A stretch of DNA of 64,000 nucleotides from Chondrus crispus (taxonomy: Eukaryota > Rhodophyta > Florideophyceae > Gigartinales > Gigartinaceae), in NCBI RefSeq assembly GCF_000350225.1, contig NW_005179036.1:123457-187456 (forward strand). The letters are read 5' to 3'. Each line of letters starts with the position of its first letter. The first letter of the stretch is position 1. The translations under genes and the position numbers were made by a program. This document shows, in pieces, positions 30,313 through 39,027 of this stretch. The notes below the pieces were generated by a model. The model had not been told where the DNA came from and did not search any database. It worked only from the letters and a program-made list of their open reading frames with translations.

Positions 30313-33300
30313 ATGAAGCGCGCTGCCTACCACCCGCCCTCCAACAACGGCGCGGGCAGCGCTCCGCCCGCCGTCCCCAACCCTTCCCCGCCGCCGTCGT
30401 CCGCACCCACGCGCGGCGCGCGCCCTCGCGCGCGTCCAGCAGGCCCAAAGCTGCCGGCCCCGTTCAGCCTCCCCTCCATCAAGCGCGAGCAGGGGGCGCA
30501 CGCTGCAGGGGGCGGCATCGCAGGCGCGGGCGCCAAATGGGCCTCACGTGCACCAGCAGCCCAAGCCGCGACGCACGCAGAGAAGCACCCGCCAGACCGG
30601 TCCACGGCTTCCGCATCAGCCTCCCGCCCTCCACCTTCACAAAACGCTTGGGCTGCTAGGAAGCCCGTGCAGAGACCCCGCCCGCAGAAGCCTTCCAACG
30701 ATGTTCGCGTGTTGACGGCCGCACAGTCTCCTGCGCCACTTGTGGTGTCGCCCCAGACGCTGCCTGCCGCGGCGCCGGCCCGAACTCCGGCAGTAGTGCA
30801 GTCGCAGGGGGTTGCGCCGGCTTCGTCGCCTGTCGCGCAGCTGCGCGATGAAGATGACTGGGCGGAGGACGATCAAAAAATGGACTTCTCTAATCCCGTT
30901 TCGCTGCCGGAGGTCACCCTGCCGGATCAACCCGCGCCCCCGCCACCTCCTCAGCACCACCATCCCGCCCATCGTCCCGCTCCAATCCATCCGAATTTTC
31001 ACCACCATTCGTCTCATCCGGCACCAGCTGCGCATTGGGCGCCAGCCATCCGTCTGCAGCAGCAAGAAGATTATCGTCCACATCAGCGGCAGCCCCCGCT
31101 AATGCCTATGCCTCCGGTTGCGCAGCCTCAGGTCGATCTTACTATCATCAAGGACCAGAAGACCATCATGAAGTCCAAGGCTGAGCTGGCACACGATCGT
31201 AGGAAGGCCGAGGAAGAGCGTGATCGGCAAATTAAGGAGCGGGCGGCTAGGAAGCTAAAGGAGCTCGAAGCGAGGCTCGGCGTCAAGAAGGACGTGGCCC
31301 CCGCTACTGCTCCTATGCCTGCTCCAGCCTCATCACCTGCTTCAGCTCGATCACCCCCTCAAGCACATTCTCCTTCTTCTGGTCCTGCACTTGTTGCTGT
31401 CCACGCCTCTACCGCTGCCTCGCTGGAGCCAAAAGTCGTGTCCAGACCGAACTCAGTTGACCGTTCCTCGCCGGCGGGTCCCAATGTCCACGTTACGCGG
31501 CGATATGAACCTGCTGTTATTCCAGTGGCATCAACAACGTCGCGAGCAGCCGAAAGTACACCCTCCACTCCGCGCATCGTATTGCAACGTCCGCGGACGG
31601 CGGGAATCGAGGCTACAGTGGACAAAAACCGTCGCCAGCCTGTCCCTGCCCAGCAGCGCGAAGCGCAACAGGGACTGCCAGCGCGCCGCTCCGGAGTCAC
31701 AAGGAATGCTGGTTCAGAGCATACCCCAACACCTCATAGGCCCCAGGACGGTACGAAACAGAGGAGGCATCCATACCGCGCCCGGGAATATGACGGACCA
31801 GCTGCGAATGAATCGAGGGAACAATGGCTGGAGCGCCGGAGACGAGAAACAGAGATTCGGAACGTAGTCAAATCCATTCTTCAAATGTGTGTCCATCGCG
31901 CAGTTTACGGAATCAAACCCGGTCCGAAACGACCATACGGGAGACGAGGAAGCTCTCAGTCGGCCCAGCATCCGCGGAGAAAGGACTACAATCGACCGCG
32001 TTGGACCGGGTCGCCCGGGTCGAAAACACCTGAATCCGCCCCGGGAAAACCAAGTGCCCCAGCCCCAGCGGCATCCCCCGAAGTGCGTCGGAATTCTGCG
32101 TCCAAGCCGCAGTCTCGTCCGCAGCAGGCAGCACTTGCGAAGCCTCTTCCTGCACAGGCAAAGGAGATACCTCCACAACCGAGAGTAGCCCCTGCGCCAT
32201 TGCGACCTGCGCCGTGGGCGCCAAAGGCGCCCGGGTCGTCTCCTGAGACGAAAAATGTACATGGATCTAGAACAGAGGGTTTGCCGGTGGATGCGTCCAA
32301 AATTGAAGACTGGAGTATGCGGCAAAGTCAGGTCTCCAGTCCTTCACTTGATCCAACACCCATGCAGTCTTCTGTACCCTCAAGACAGCAGCCGAGATCT
32401 CGCTCCGGGGCTGGACATGTGCCGCCGTCGGCCGTACGCAACATCATTCCCGTAAAAGCCAGTCAATCGTCGAAAGCAAGCGGCGCCGATCGACAGTTGG
32501 AGGTGGATTCTGTCACAATACCGGCTCCGAGTGGGGGCATTAGAGTTGTACAGCGTCCAGATCGTGGGCGTGGTGCAAATCGACAAGGTCCCGGCGGTTC
32601 TGCAGTATTATCAAATGGAAAGAACCTTTTGTCCGGAGCAGCTGTGACGCCCGCCAACGGGCCGTTTGACAAGCCGAGATACGCCCCTCGAAGGCGAGGG
32701 GGGAAGCTTGATGTTCCGAGAAGAGACAGAAGAGCTCCTTATCGAAAAAGCGACGATGCTCGTGCGTCAGGGGAAGATCAGCGAGGCGGGTATGGTGTAC
32801 CATTGACGTCGCACTCTATTCCATTAGATGCGAAGCAGGAATCTGAGGCATGGGCGGCAAACAACGGGCCCAAGCAGCCTGCGAGCTTTGACGCTATTAC
32901 TCGCGCATTTTCGAATCAGCCCGCACCCTTTCCTCTTGTTGGTGCTCCCTTGCTGCCACTAGTACCTGTTGTGTCAATCATCTCAACTCCTGATGAGGGT
33001 AGCGCCTCTACAGCCAATGACTCGAATCGTGGAGCCTGGAATGCGAGCGGAACCTGGACCGGTACACAGAAGGAGGTCAAAACAGACTGGTGGCAGTCAA
33101 AGAGCAATAACAGTAATTCTTTTGAAAAGGACACAGTCAAGAAACCTTCATCCAGAAACCACGCGAACAAGAGTTTGAAAAGCAATGGAGCGCCTGGACA
33201 AAAGAAGGACAGGAGAATGTTGCAACCAGAGACGGGAGCCACTGAGCAGAAAACCACGACTCCTCGAGGCCCAATTGGGACGAGGTCAGAGGGCGGGACC

Positions 33301-34545
33301 AAACAGCGTCGGAAACAGACTCGAGCACGGAAGGCGAAGAAATTATCGCCGGAGATTGTCGAACAAACAAGCAAGGAACCGAAAGCCACTAGCAATATTG
33401 CGAAGCCGGAGCACAGAAACAGCAAAATTAATGGGACCGAAATTGTGGCTCCAGTCGAACCTGCCCAGCCCGCAATGGATACTGCGGGTGAGTCCGCTGT
33501 GTCGAGGAAGAAATCTGTCGTTGTTTCAGGAGAAGCGTATGGGTTGCGTACACCTGCTGCTCAAGGAATGAACGCTTCGAAAGCATTACCATCAGAGGTA
33601 TCGCAATCGAAAAGTGGTCCCGCACCGCGAGCGAAGAACAAACGGTCAATAACACGTGCAAAGAAGAAGCCACCAGCGCCAGCACCGGCGGAAGGTGATG
33701 ATCTGATGCATTTTAATGTTTCTGAGGGAAACGTCGTCGAAGTGGGACCGACGCGAACCTCGGCCAAACAAAAGGAAGTCTTTCGTCCTCGAAGGACCGG
33801 GAATGGGACACATGGCAAATCAATGCGGAAGACAAACGATAAACCACGGGTATCCACTGCAGCATCAGAAACTGAGGTCAAGCCCGAGGTCAAGGCGAAC
33901 GATAACGCAGCAGCAGTGAGCCGTGAGGCGTCTGATCTTCCCACAAAGGGCCAGCAGGAAAAGCCTGCGAAGGAACAAAATGAATTATCTTCGCAATCAC
34001 CTTTTCAGGATGGCGTCAACTCGAAGAAAGAAGGTGTCCATGCTCGCGCCGACGCAAAGATTGGTCCGCAGTCACGCGGTAACAGGAACAATAACGGTAA
34101 GCACAGAAACCCCAAGCGGTTATCGGAACGAGACACGAAAACTGAGAACAAGTCGAATGATGCCTCCGCATCAAGTGACATCAAGGAATCGAAGGCTCTG
34201 GACGTGTCGGCTGCCGGAGGCGAGAAGAGCGAAAAGAGCACCAGCGCTACTCCGCTAGTGAGCAGGGAGGGAGAAGCAGGTTCTTTTACTCCCCAAACAA
34301 CGCAACCGTCTGGAAAGCCAGCATCTCGCGGAGCCCCTGGTGGTGTCCGAGGGCGCGGAGGACGGCGCGGACGCGGATGGAGAGGCGGTCGAGGCGGGCG
34401 GGGCGGGCGTGGTGGCCGAGGCAGTCGCGGCAGGGGTCGCGGCAGTGTGAATAGCAATGCCAATAGTGCCTCAGGCAACAGCAATAGCACGAGCATTACG
34501 CAACCCGTTGTCGCCAAGGCTGTCACCAGCGACGCCAAACCGTAG
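30313..34545 (+). CDS. Large Pro/Ala-rich protein with C-terminal RGG box (PRRC2/BAT2- or MOS1-like, tentative)
   Basis: 1410 residues from the ATG at 30313; upstream in-frame codons lack an ATG. It is intronless and mostly disordered. A Pro/Ala-rich N-terminus is followed by EDDWAEDDQKMDFSNP (about residue 180), a basic helical stretch (AEEERDRQIKERAARKLKEL, about residues 298-317), a Pro/Ser-rich middle, Lys-rich segments, and a C-terminal RGG box (34342-34445). Proteins with this layout in other eukaryotes (PRRC2/BAT2, plant MOS1) act on mRNA or transcription. The WAEDD..MDFS motif is the main reason for that suggestion. RGG boxes usually bind RNA. The assignment needs a profile search; an RNA-associated role is likely and the family name uncertain. 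Confidence 0.6.
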   Translation: MKRAAYHPPSNNGAGSAPPAVPNPSPPPSSAPTRGARPRARPAGPKLPAPFSLPSIKREQGAHAAGGGIAGAGAKWASRAPAAQAATHAEKHPPDRSTASASASRPPPSQNAWAARKPVQRPRPQKPSNDVRVLTAAQSPAPLVVSPQTLPAAAPARTPAVVQSQGVAPASSPVAQLRDEDDWAEDDQKMDFSNPVSLPEVTLPDQPAPPPPPQHHHPAHRPAPIHPNFHHHSSHPAPAAHWAPAIRLQQQEDYRPHQRQPPLMPMPPVAQPQVDLTIIKDQKTIMKSKAELAHDRRKAEEERDRQIKERAARKLKELEARLGVKKDVAPATAPMPAPASSPASARSPPQAHSPSSGPALVAVHASTAASLEPKVVSRPNSVDRSSPAGPNVHVTRRYEPAVIPVASTTSRAAESTPSTPRIVLQRPRTAGIEATVDKNRRQPVPAQQREAQQGLPARRSGVTRNAGSEHTPTPHRPQDGTKQRRHPYRAREYDGPAANESREQWLERRRRETEIRNVVKSILQMCVHRAVYGIKPGPKRPYGRRGSSQSAQHPRRKDYNRPRWTGSPGSKTPESAPGKPSAPAPAASPEVRRNSASKPQSRPQQAALAKPLPAQAKEIPPQPRVAPAPLRPAPWAPKAPGSSPETKNVHGSRTEGLPVDASKIEDWSMRQSQVSSPSLDPTPMQSSVPSRQQPRSRSGAGHVPPSAVRNIIPVKASQSSKASGADRQLEVDSVTIPAPSGGIRVVQRPDRGRGANRQGPGGSAVLSNGKNLLSGAAVTPANGPFDKPRYAPRRRGGKLDVPRRDRRAPYRKSDDARASGEDQRGGYGVPLTSHSIPLDAKQESEAWAANNGPKQPASFDAITRAFSNQPAPFPLVGAPLLPLVPVVSIISTPDEGSASTANDSNRGAWNASGTWTGTQKEVKTDWWQSKSNNSNSFEKDTVKKPSSRNHANKSLKSNGAPGQKKDRRMLQPETGATEQKTTTPRGPIGTRSEGGTKQRRKQTRARKAKKLSPEIVEQTSKEPKATSNIAKPEHRNSKINGTEIVAPVEPAQPAMDTAGESAVSRKKSVVVSGEAYGLRTPAAQGMNASKALPSEVSQSKSGPAPRAKNKRSITRAKKKPPAPAPAEGDDLMHFNVSEGNVVEVGPTRTSAKQKEVFRPRRTGNGTHGKSMRKTNDKPRVSTAASETEVKPEVKANDNAAAVSREASDLPTKGQQEKPAKEQNELSSQSPFQDGVNSKKEGVHARADAKIGPQSRGNRNNNGKHRNPKRLSERDTKTENKSNDASASSDIKESKALDVSAAGGEKSEKSTSATPLVSREGEAGSFTPQTTQPSGKPASRGAPGGVRGRGGRRGRGWRGGRGGRGGRGGRGSRGRGRGSVNSNANSASGNSNSTSITQPVVAKAVTSDAKP

Positions 34546-35384
34546 CCTGCGCCTTGTCTGTATCACCCTCTTCCACATGTGTTGTGTAGGATCACTTCGT
34601 TCCATCCACATTAATCAGCACCAGGACAAGAGGGAACAGCAACAAGGAATAGGAGGGGTCCCGCTCCTCACTCCGCTAACAAGCAACAGGCGGATACCCA
34701 ATCTGTGAATGCATGAATGAGCCCTCTTTGCTCGGAGCTACAAAGATTTCTCCCCCGCAAGTGCCTCTGACCACTATTTCACGAAACGCCATGTTTGTCG
34801 AATAGAAAGCCCTCCCAAGGCAGCCTTGCTACGCACCAGGTAGTAATATCTGCAGATAGGTCACGCATATGTGCGCATGCCTGGCTTTTGATGTGTTCGT
34901 CTGTGGAATAATCTAGTGGCGCAAAAGCACTGTAGCGACATAGTTGCGCCCTTCACGTACGCACTGAACTGCTAGTTCAATAAATGAAAAGGATTTTTCG
35001 CAGTGAGGCATTGGCAACACGTTGTCCGAATGTGCGTGTTCTCCGATACGTATGCCGGATGGCGCCCACCCACTGTCCTTAAGGCTTGGCGCTGGAACGG
35101 CTAAAAATGGCAGCGACTGCGTCGAAGGGTGCAACGCAAGAGGCAAAAAAGTGAACATCGAGGGGGCGCCAGACGCAGTTTTTACTCGACGCTAGAACAC
35201 AAAAAAACGCATACCTACACTGTTTTTCGGCCCTGTGGCGCTAGGATCTACCGACAGAGCACAGCGGGCAGTTGCTAAAAGCAAAGATACCAGGGCTCTG
35301 AATCCTTACTTAACCATCACCAGATGAGTCAGTTGTAAAAACTTTTTGCAGTATCGAGTTGTTGAATCAAGAGACCACGACATC
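34546..35384. other. Intergenic between convergent genes
   Basis: About 840 bp between the 3' ends of the RGG protein gene and the minus-strand ADP/ATP carrier gene. No credible gene. Confidence 0.6.
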
Positions 35385-36375
35385 TTAGAAGTTGGCATCG
35401 ATGACCTTCTTGAGCTCGTCATACATGACGAGCACGAGAGCGCCACCGGCGCCGCGAAGAACGTTGGAAAGCGCGCCCTTAAAGAAGGCACCCATGCCCT
35501 CGTTAGCGGCGATCTTCTTCCAGGCATCAACCGTTCCATTGTAGATCTTTTCCTTGCCACCGGACTGCATCATGAGACGACGACGGACGGTGTCAAACGG
35601 ATATGAGATGATTCCAGATGCGGCGGTGACAGTCTGGGCGACGGCCCACTTGGCGAGCACGTTGGCCTTCTTCTCATCCTCGAACAAAACTCCCTTAGCG
35701 GTATCATACAGACCAAAGTAGGCTCCACGATAGACAATGATACCCTGGACCGACACACCGAAGCCCTGGTACAAAGCCATCGGGCCGCCACGGGTAGCAA
35801 CCTTACGGAGGCAATCGACGAGGCCAGTGAACTCACGCTGGGTGCCCTTGCCGACATCGGCCGCAAGACGGGTCCTCGCGAAATCGAGCGGGTAGACAAT
35901 GAGGAGGGAGCAGGCACCGGCGAGACCACCGGAGGCTAAATTAGTCATGAAAAACTTGCCGAACTGCTTCTTGGGATCGTACTTGGGGAACTGCTTCTTA
36001 ATGTTATCCTTGAAGGCAAAGTTGAAAGCCTGGGTCGGGAAATAACGGATAACATTGGCAAGATTGCCCCTCCAGAACGAGGAGAAGCCTTGTTCTCTCG
36101 CGACACGAGTGAAGCAGTTTCCGATACCAGTATACCTGGGGACCTCGCCGGACTTGATGAGCGGGTTAGCATCCTGAGTCTGAAGCAGAAGCTTGACACG
36201 CTCGATCGGGGCGACGAGGGTCTTTGAGATACCCCCTGCGGTACCTCCCGCGGCGAGATCAGCGAAGAATTTAGTGGCATTAAACTCTTGCTTCTCGGCG
36301 GGGGCGGCGGCAACAACGCGGGGAGCCGAAGGGGCGGAAGCGACGGCGGCCGCGGAACACGAAGTGCATACGCCT
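35385..36375 (-). CDS. Mitochondrial ADP/ATP carrier, N-terminus lost in gap
   Basis: Exchanges ATP made in the mitochondrion for cytosolic ADP across the inner membrane. Three carrier repeats are present, each with its PX[DE]XX[KR] signature: PIERVK, PLDFAR, PFDTVR. The nucleotide-carrier signature reads RRRLMM rather than the usual RRRMMM. Before the first repeat is a Ala/Pro-rich extension, which is cut by the gap at 36376-36427. Beyond the gap no in-frame ATG can be trusted, because the sequence there is a G/C homopolymer region. The gene is divergent from eL13, sharing about 560 bp of upstream sequence plus the gap. Confidence 0.95.
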
Positions 36376-36427
36376 NNNNNNNNNNNNNNNNNNNNNNNNN
36401 NNNNNNNNNNNNNNNNNNNNNNNNNNN
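36376..36427. other. Assembly gap (52 N) beside a poly-G run
   Basis: The gap adjoins a run of G with few interruptions (about 36437-36480), a likely cause of the break. It removes the start of the ADP/ATP carrier gene. Confidence 0.98.
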
Positions 36428-36988
36428 AGGATGGGAGGGGGGGGGGGGGGGGGAAGGGGGGGGAGGAGGGAGAGGGGGAAATGGGGAGCTTTATTAGAGG
36501 GATGGGACAGGAGCGGGGGATCGGGGGGTGGGCGATGCGGCCGGTCGTGGGATTGGAGGAGCGGGTGGTTGGCCCAGAAGCGGCGTCGGCGGATTGTTTT
36601 TCGCTTTTTTTTCGGCAACAGAAATTCACGGGCCCTCCCTACCTGACACCCGTCCCATCCGTTGAATCACTTCCCCCTAACTTTCGCTCTCTCATGAACA
36701 ACTCGTGTAAGCCGCTGTCAGTATGCCTCCTCTCACACCGGCTCCTTGATCCCTTCACAGAGGCGATCCAATCGCTCCCCTGCCAAAATCCTGCAGTTAT
36801 CATACCGCCCCCCACGCAGCCGCCGCCGCTCGGCGACCCGTGCCGCCCCACTGCACGCGATCACGCCCCTCTCCCTCAGACTCCTATCACTCGCACCGAT
36901 AGCTGCTTCCCCAGCACCCCTCACCCGCGCGCAGCATTTTGTTCGATCCGACGCCCTCCTCGTGGCGTGCTCCCTCCCTTAACGCACG
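36428..36988. promoter_or_regulatory. Divergent promoter region, ADP/ATP carrier and eL13
   Basis: About 560 bp between the two oppositely transcribed genes, starting with a G-rich run. CT-rich stretches precede the eL13 ATG (TCCCTCCCTTAACGCACG), similar to the pyrimidine-rich leaders of other genes here. No TATA box was fixed. Confidence 0.5.
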
Positions 36989-37627
36989 ATGAAGCACAAC
37001 AATGTGATCCCGAATAACCATTTCCGCAAGGAATGGCAGCTGCGCGTGCGCACGTGGTTCGAGCAGCCGATGCGCAAGCGTCGTCGCCGTTCGGCGCGCG
37101 TGCTCAAGTACGCCAAGTCTGCTCCGCGCCCGATCGACGGGCTTCTGCGCCCCATCGTGCGCTGCCCGACGAACAAGTACAACATGCACGTGCGTCTGGG
37201 CCGCGGCTTCTCGCTCGAGGAGCTCAAGGAGGCCGGCATTGCCGTGCGCTACGCGCCCACCATCGGCATCGCTGTCGACCCACGCAGGAAGAACCGCTCC
37301 TTGGACGCCATGCAGGATAACGTCCAGAGGCTCAAGGAGTTCAAGACCAAGCTCATAGTCTTCCCGAAGAATCCCGCGAAGCCGAAGGAAGGCGAGGCCA
37401 AGAAGGAGGAGCTGGCCATGGCCGCCCAACTGGAGGGTAAGCTCATGCCCATTCAGAAGACCACTGCTGAGATTGAAGTCCGCCCTATCACCAATGATGA
37501 TCGCGCCAAGACTGCGTATAGGTCGCTGCGTATCGAGAAATCCAACAAGAAACTCGAGGGTATCCGGAAGAAGCGCGCGGCTGAGAAGGCCGCCGAGAAG
37601 GCCGACAAAAGCGCAGCGAAGAAATAG
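36989..37627 (+). CDS. RPL13: 60S ribosomal protein eL13
   Basis: 212 residues, intronless, a core protein of the large cytosolic ribosomal subunit. It begins MKHNNVIPNNHFRKEW and contains RVRTWFEQPMRKRRRR, RPIVRCPTNKYNMHVRLG and APTIGIAVDPRRKNRS, all typical of eL13. The usual length is about 206-211 residues. The C-terminus is Lys/Ala-rich. The gene is divergent from the ADP/ATP carrier gene. Confidence 0.97.
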   Translation: MKHNNVIPNNHFRKEWQLRVRTWFEQPMRKRRRRSARVLKYAKSAPRPIDGLLRPIVRCPTNKYNMHVRLGRGFSLEELKEAGIAVRYAPTIGIAVDPRRKNRSLDAMQDNVQRLKEFKTKLIVFPKNPAKPKEGEAKKEELAMAAQLEGKLMPIQKTTAEIEVRPITNDDRAKTAYRSLRIEKSNKKLEGIRKKRAAEKAAEKADKSAAKK

Positions 37628-37801
37628 ACCTACCGTCATGTAGTAAACCATCATCACATGACTCCCGGTTATATTCTGTTATCGTCTTTTGCCCCTTCCT
37701 CTCTACACAACGCCAAGCTCGAGTTGGGGCTCGATTAGCTCCATTCGAATACCGTAAACAAACTCATCAATCTCGCACAGCCCTCTTTATTCACAAACTC
37801 C

Positions 37802-38434
37802 TTAGACTGCCGTCGCATTCCCAATGGACTGAAACCTCCTCTGCCTCTTCAACCTCCTCTCCCTCTCCTCTTTTGAAATCCCTTCCTCTCCCTCTTCCGC
37901 CGTCCCAAATTTCTCGGCGCGTCTCTTCTTCGCCTCCTCAAACTTACGCTCCTCCTCTGTCTCCCGTGTTTTCCCCTTCCCTTCAGTCTTCGCACGCTCC
38001 ACAATCCCAAAGCGTTCCCTCCGCTTCCGCAGCCGCTCGTCCATCGACTCCTCGCTCGCGCGCACTAGGCTCCCCGTCGCGATCGCCTTCCCGCCTTCCT
38101 GCTCCTCCACCTTCTCGGCCGGCACCCCCTCGCTCGCGCCCCCTTCCACGATCGTCTCTTCTGGGACTGCCTGATCTACCGCCGCCGCTTGTTCTGCCGC
38201 CGCCGCCGCCTGTCCCGTTTCTTCTTCCGTCCGCGCCGCCTCGGTCTTCTGCTGCGCAACTTCCTCTGCGGCTTCCGCAGGCTTTTCCGGTGCGTTTTCT
38301 GCCGCCTCCAGCGCCTCCTTGAGGCGCTTCATGAGTGCGGGGCGCGTGCCGGATGTGTCTAAGCCGCGCGACTGCAGCTCCTTTCGGAGTTGGCCGACCT
38401 TGAGCTTGCCAATTTTCATGGGGGTAGTGGTCAT
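37802..38434 (-). CDS. SAP-domain mRNP protein (SARNP/Tho1-like)
   Basis: 210 residues, intronless. An N-terminal SAP domain (KIGKLKVGQLRKELQSRGLD, about residues 7-26 and onward) is followed by an acidic Ala/Glu-rich linker. The C-terminal half has spaced basic motifs of one type (RLRKRRERFG, AKKRRAEKFG, RRLKRQRRF). This pattern and the length match SARNP/CIP29/Tho1, which works with the TREX complex in mRNA export and binds nucleic acid. It is convergent with eL13 about 175 bp away. Confidence 0.85.
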   Translation of the reverse strand: MTTTPMKIGKLKVGQLRKELQSRGLDTSGTRPALMKRLKEALEAAENAPEKPAEAAEEVAQQKTEAARTEEETGQAAAAAEQAAAVDQAVPEETIVEGGASEGVPAEKVEEQEGGKAIATGSLVRASEESMDERLRKRRERFGIVERAKTEGKGKTRETEEERKFEEAKKRRAEKFGTAEEGEEGISKEERERRLKRQRRFQSIGNATAV

Positions 38435-39027
38435 GGTGACGCGGATGGGAATGAGTAACGGGATTGCTGCGCAGGAGATGCTGATGTTTCCTGTTGAGCC
38501 GGGTGTGTGTTCAACAGCGGGATGGTTGAAAAAGGGAAGTGCTTGACACGTGTGTGAGTTGGCTTATCTGGATATTGAGAGGCCCCAACAAGACCAATTA
38601 TTGTTTTCCTCTCGCACTAAATTGGTTCGCTTCTGTGCCTGTAGATATTAATCGCCATCATAGCGAACAGAAATCCTCAGAGATGTTAATCATGAACATC
38701 CCTGAGGATTTCTGGATTTCGCATCGGACTGCATGGGATGCTCCAGTGCTCTAGACATGGAAAACTGTTAAGCCTCTGTGTTGTAGAATTTTGTACAATG
38801 GCCCAAACGTGTACAACTTCCCATTCGAAAGTGCTTTCGTCGTCTTCGTCCATTTTGTTCAATCTCGGTCGTTTACACATTTCAGTCTCCACTAAAGGGT
38901 CAAGATAGATACGAACATTTTCAGTCAAGAACTACGACTAAATCCGGAAATTGCATCATTGCAAATGCCAATATTGCATCCCCTCTGAATCTCCAGAACT
39001 GTCTTTTTTCTCTAGAACATACGGCGC
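38435..39027. other. Intergenic with an inverted repeat
   Basis: About 590 bp between two minus-strand genes. It holds the hairpin at 38668-38714 and no gene. Confidence 0.6.
38668..38714. repeat. 20-bp-arm inverted repeat
   Basis: Left arm 38668-38687 (CAGAAATCCTCAGAGATGTT) pairs with 38695-38714 with one mismatch across a 7-base loop. It lies between the start of the SAP gene and the end of the next minus-strand gene. It could be an RNA hairpin of the 5' or 3' untranslated region, or a small mobile-element trace. Confidence 0.9.
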
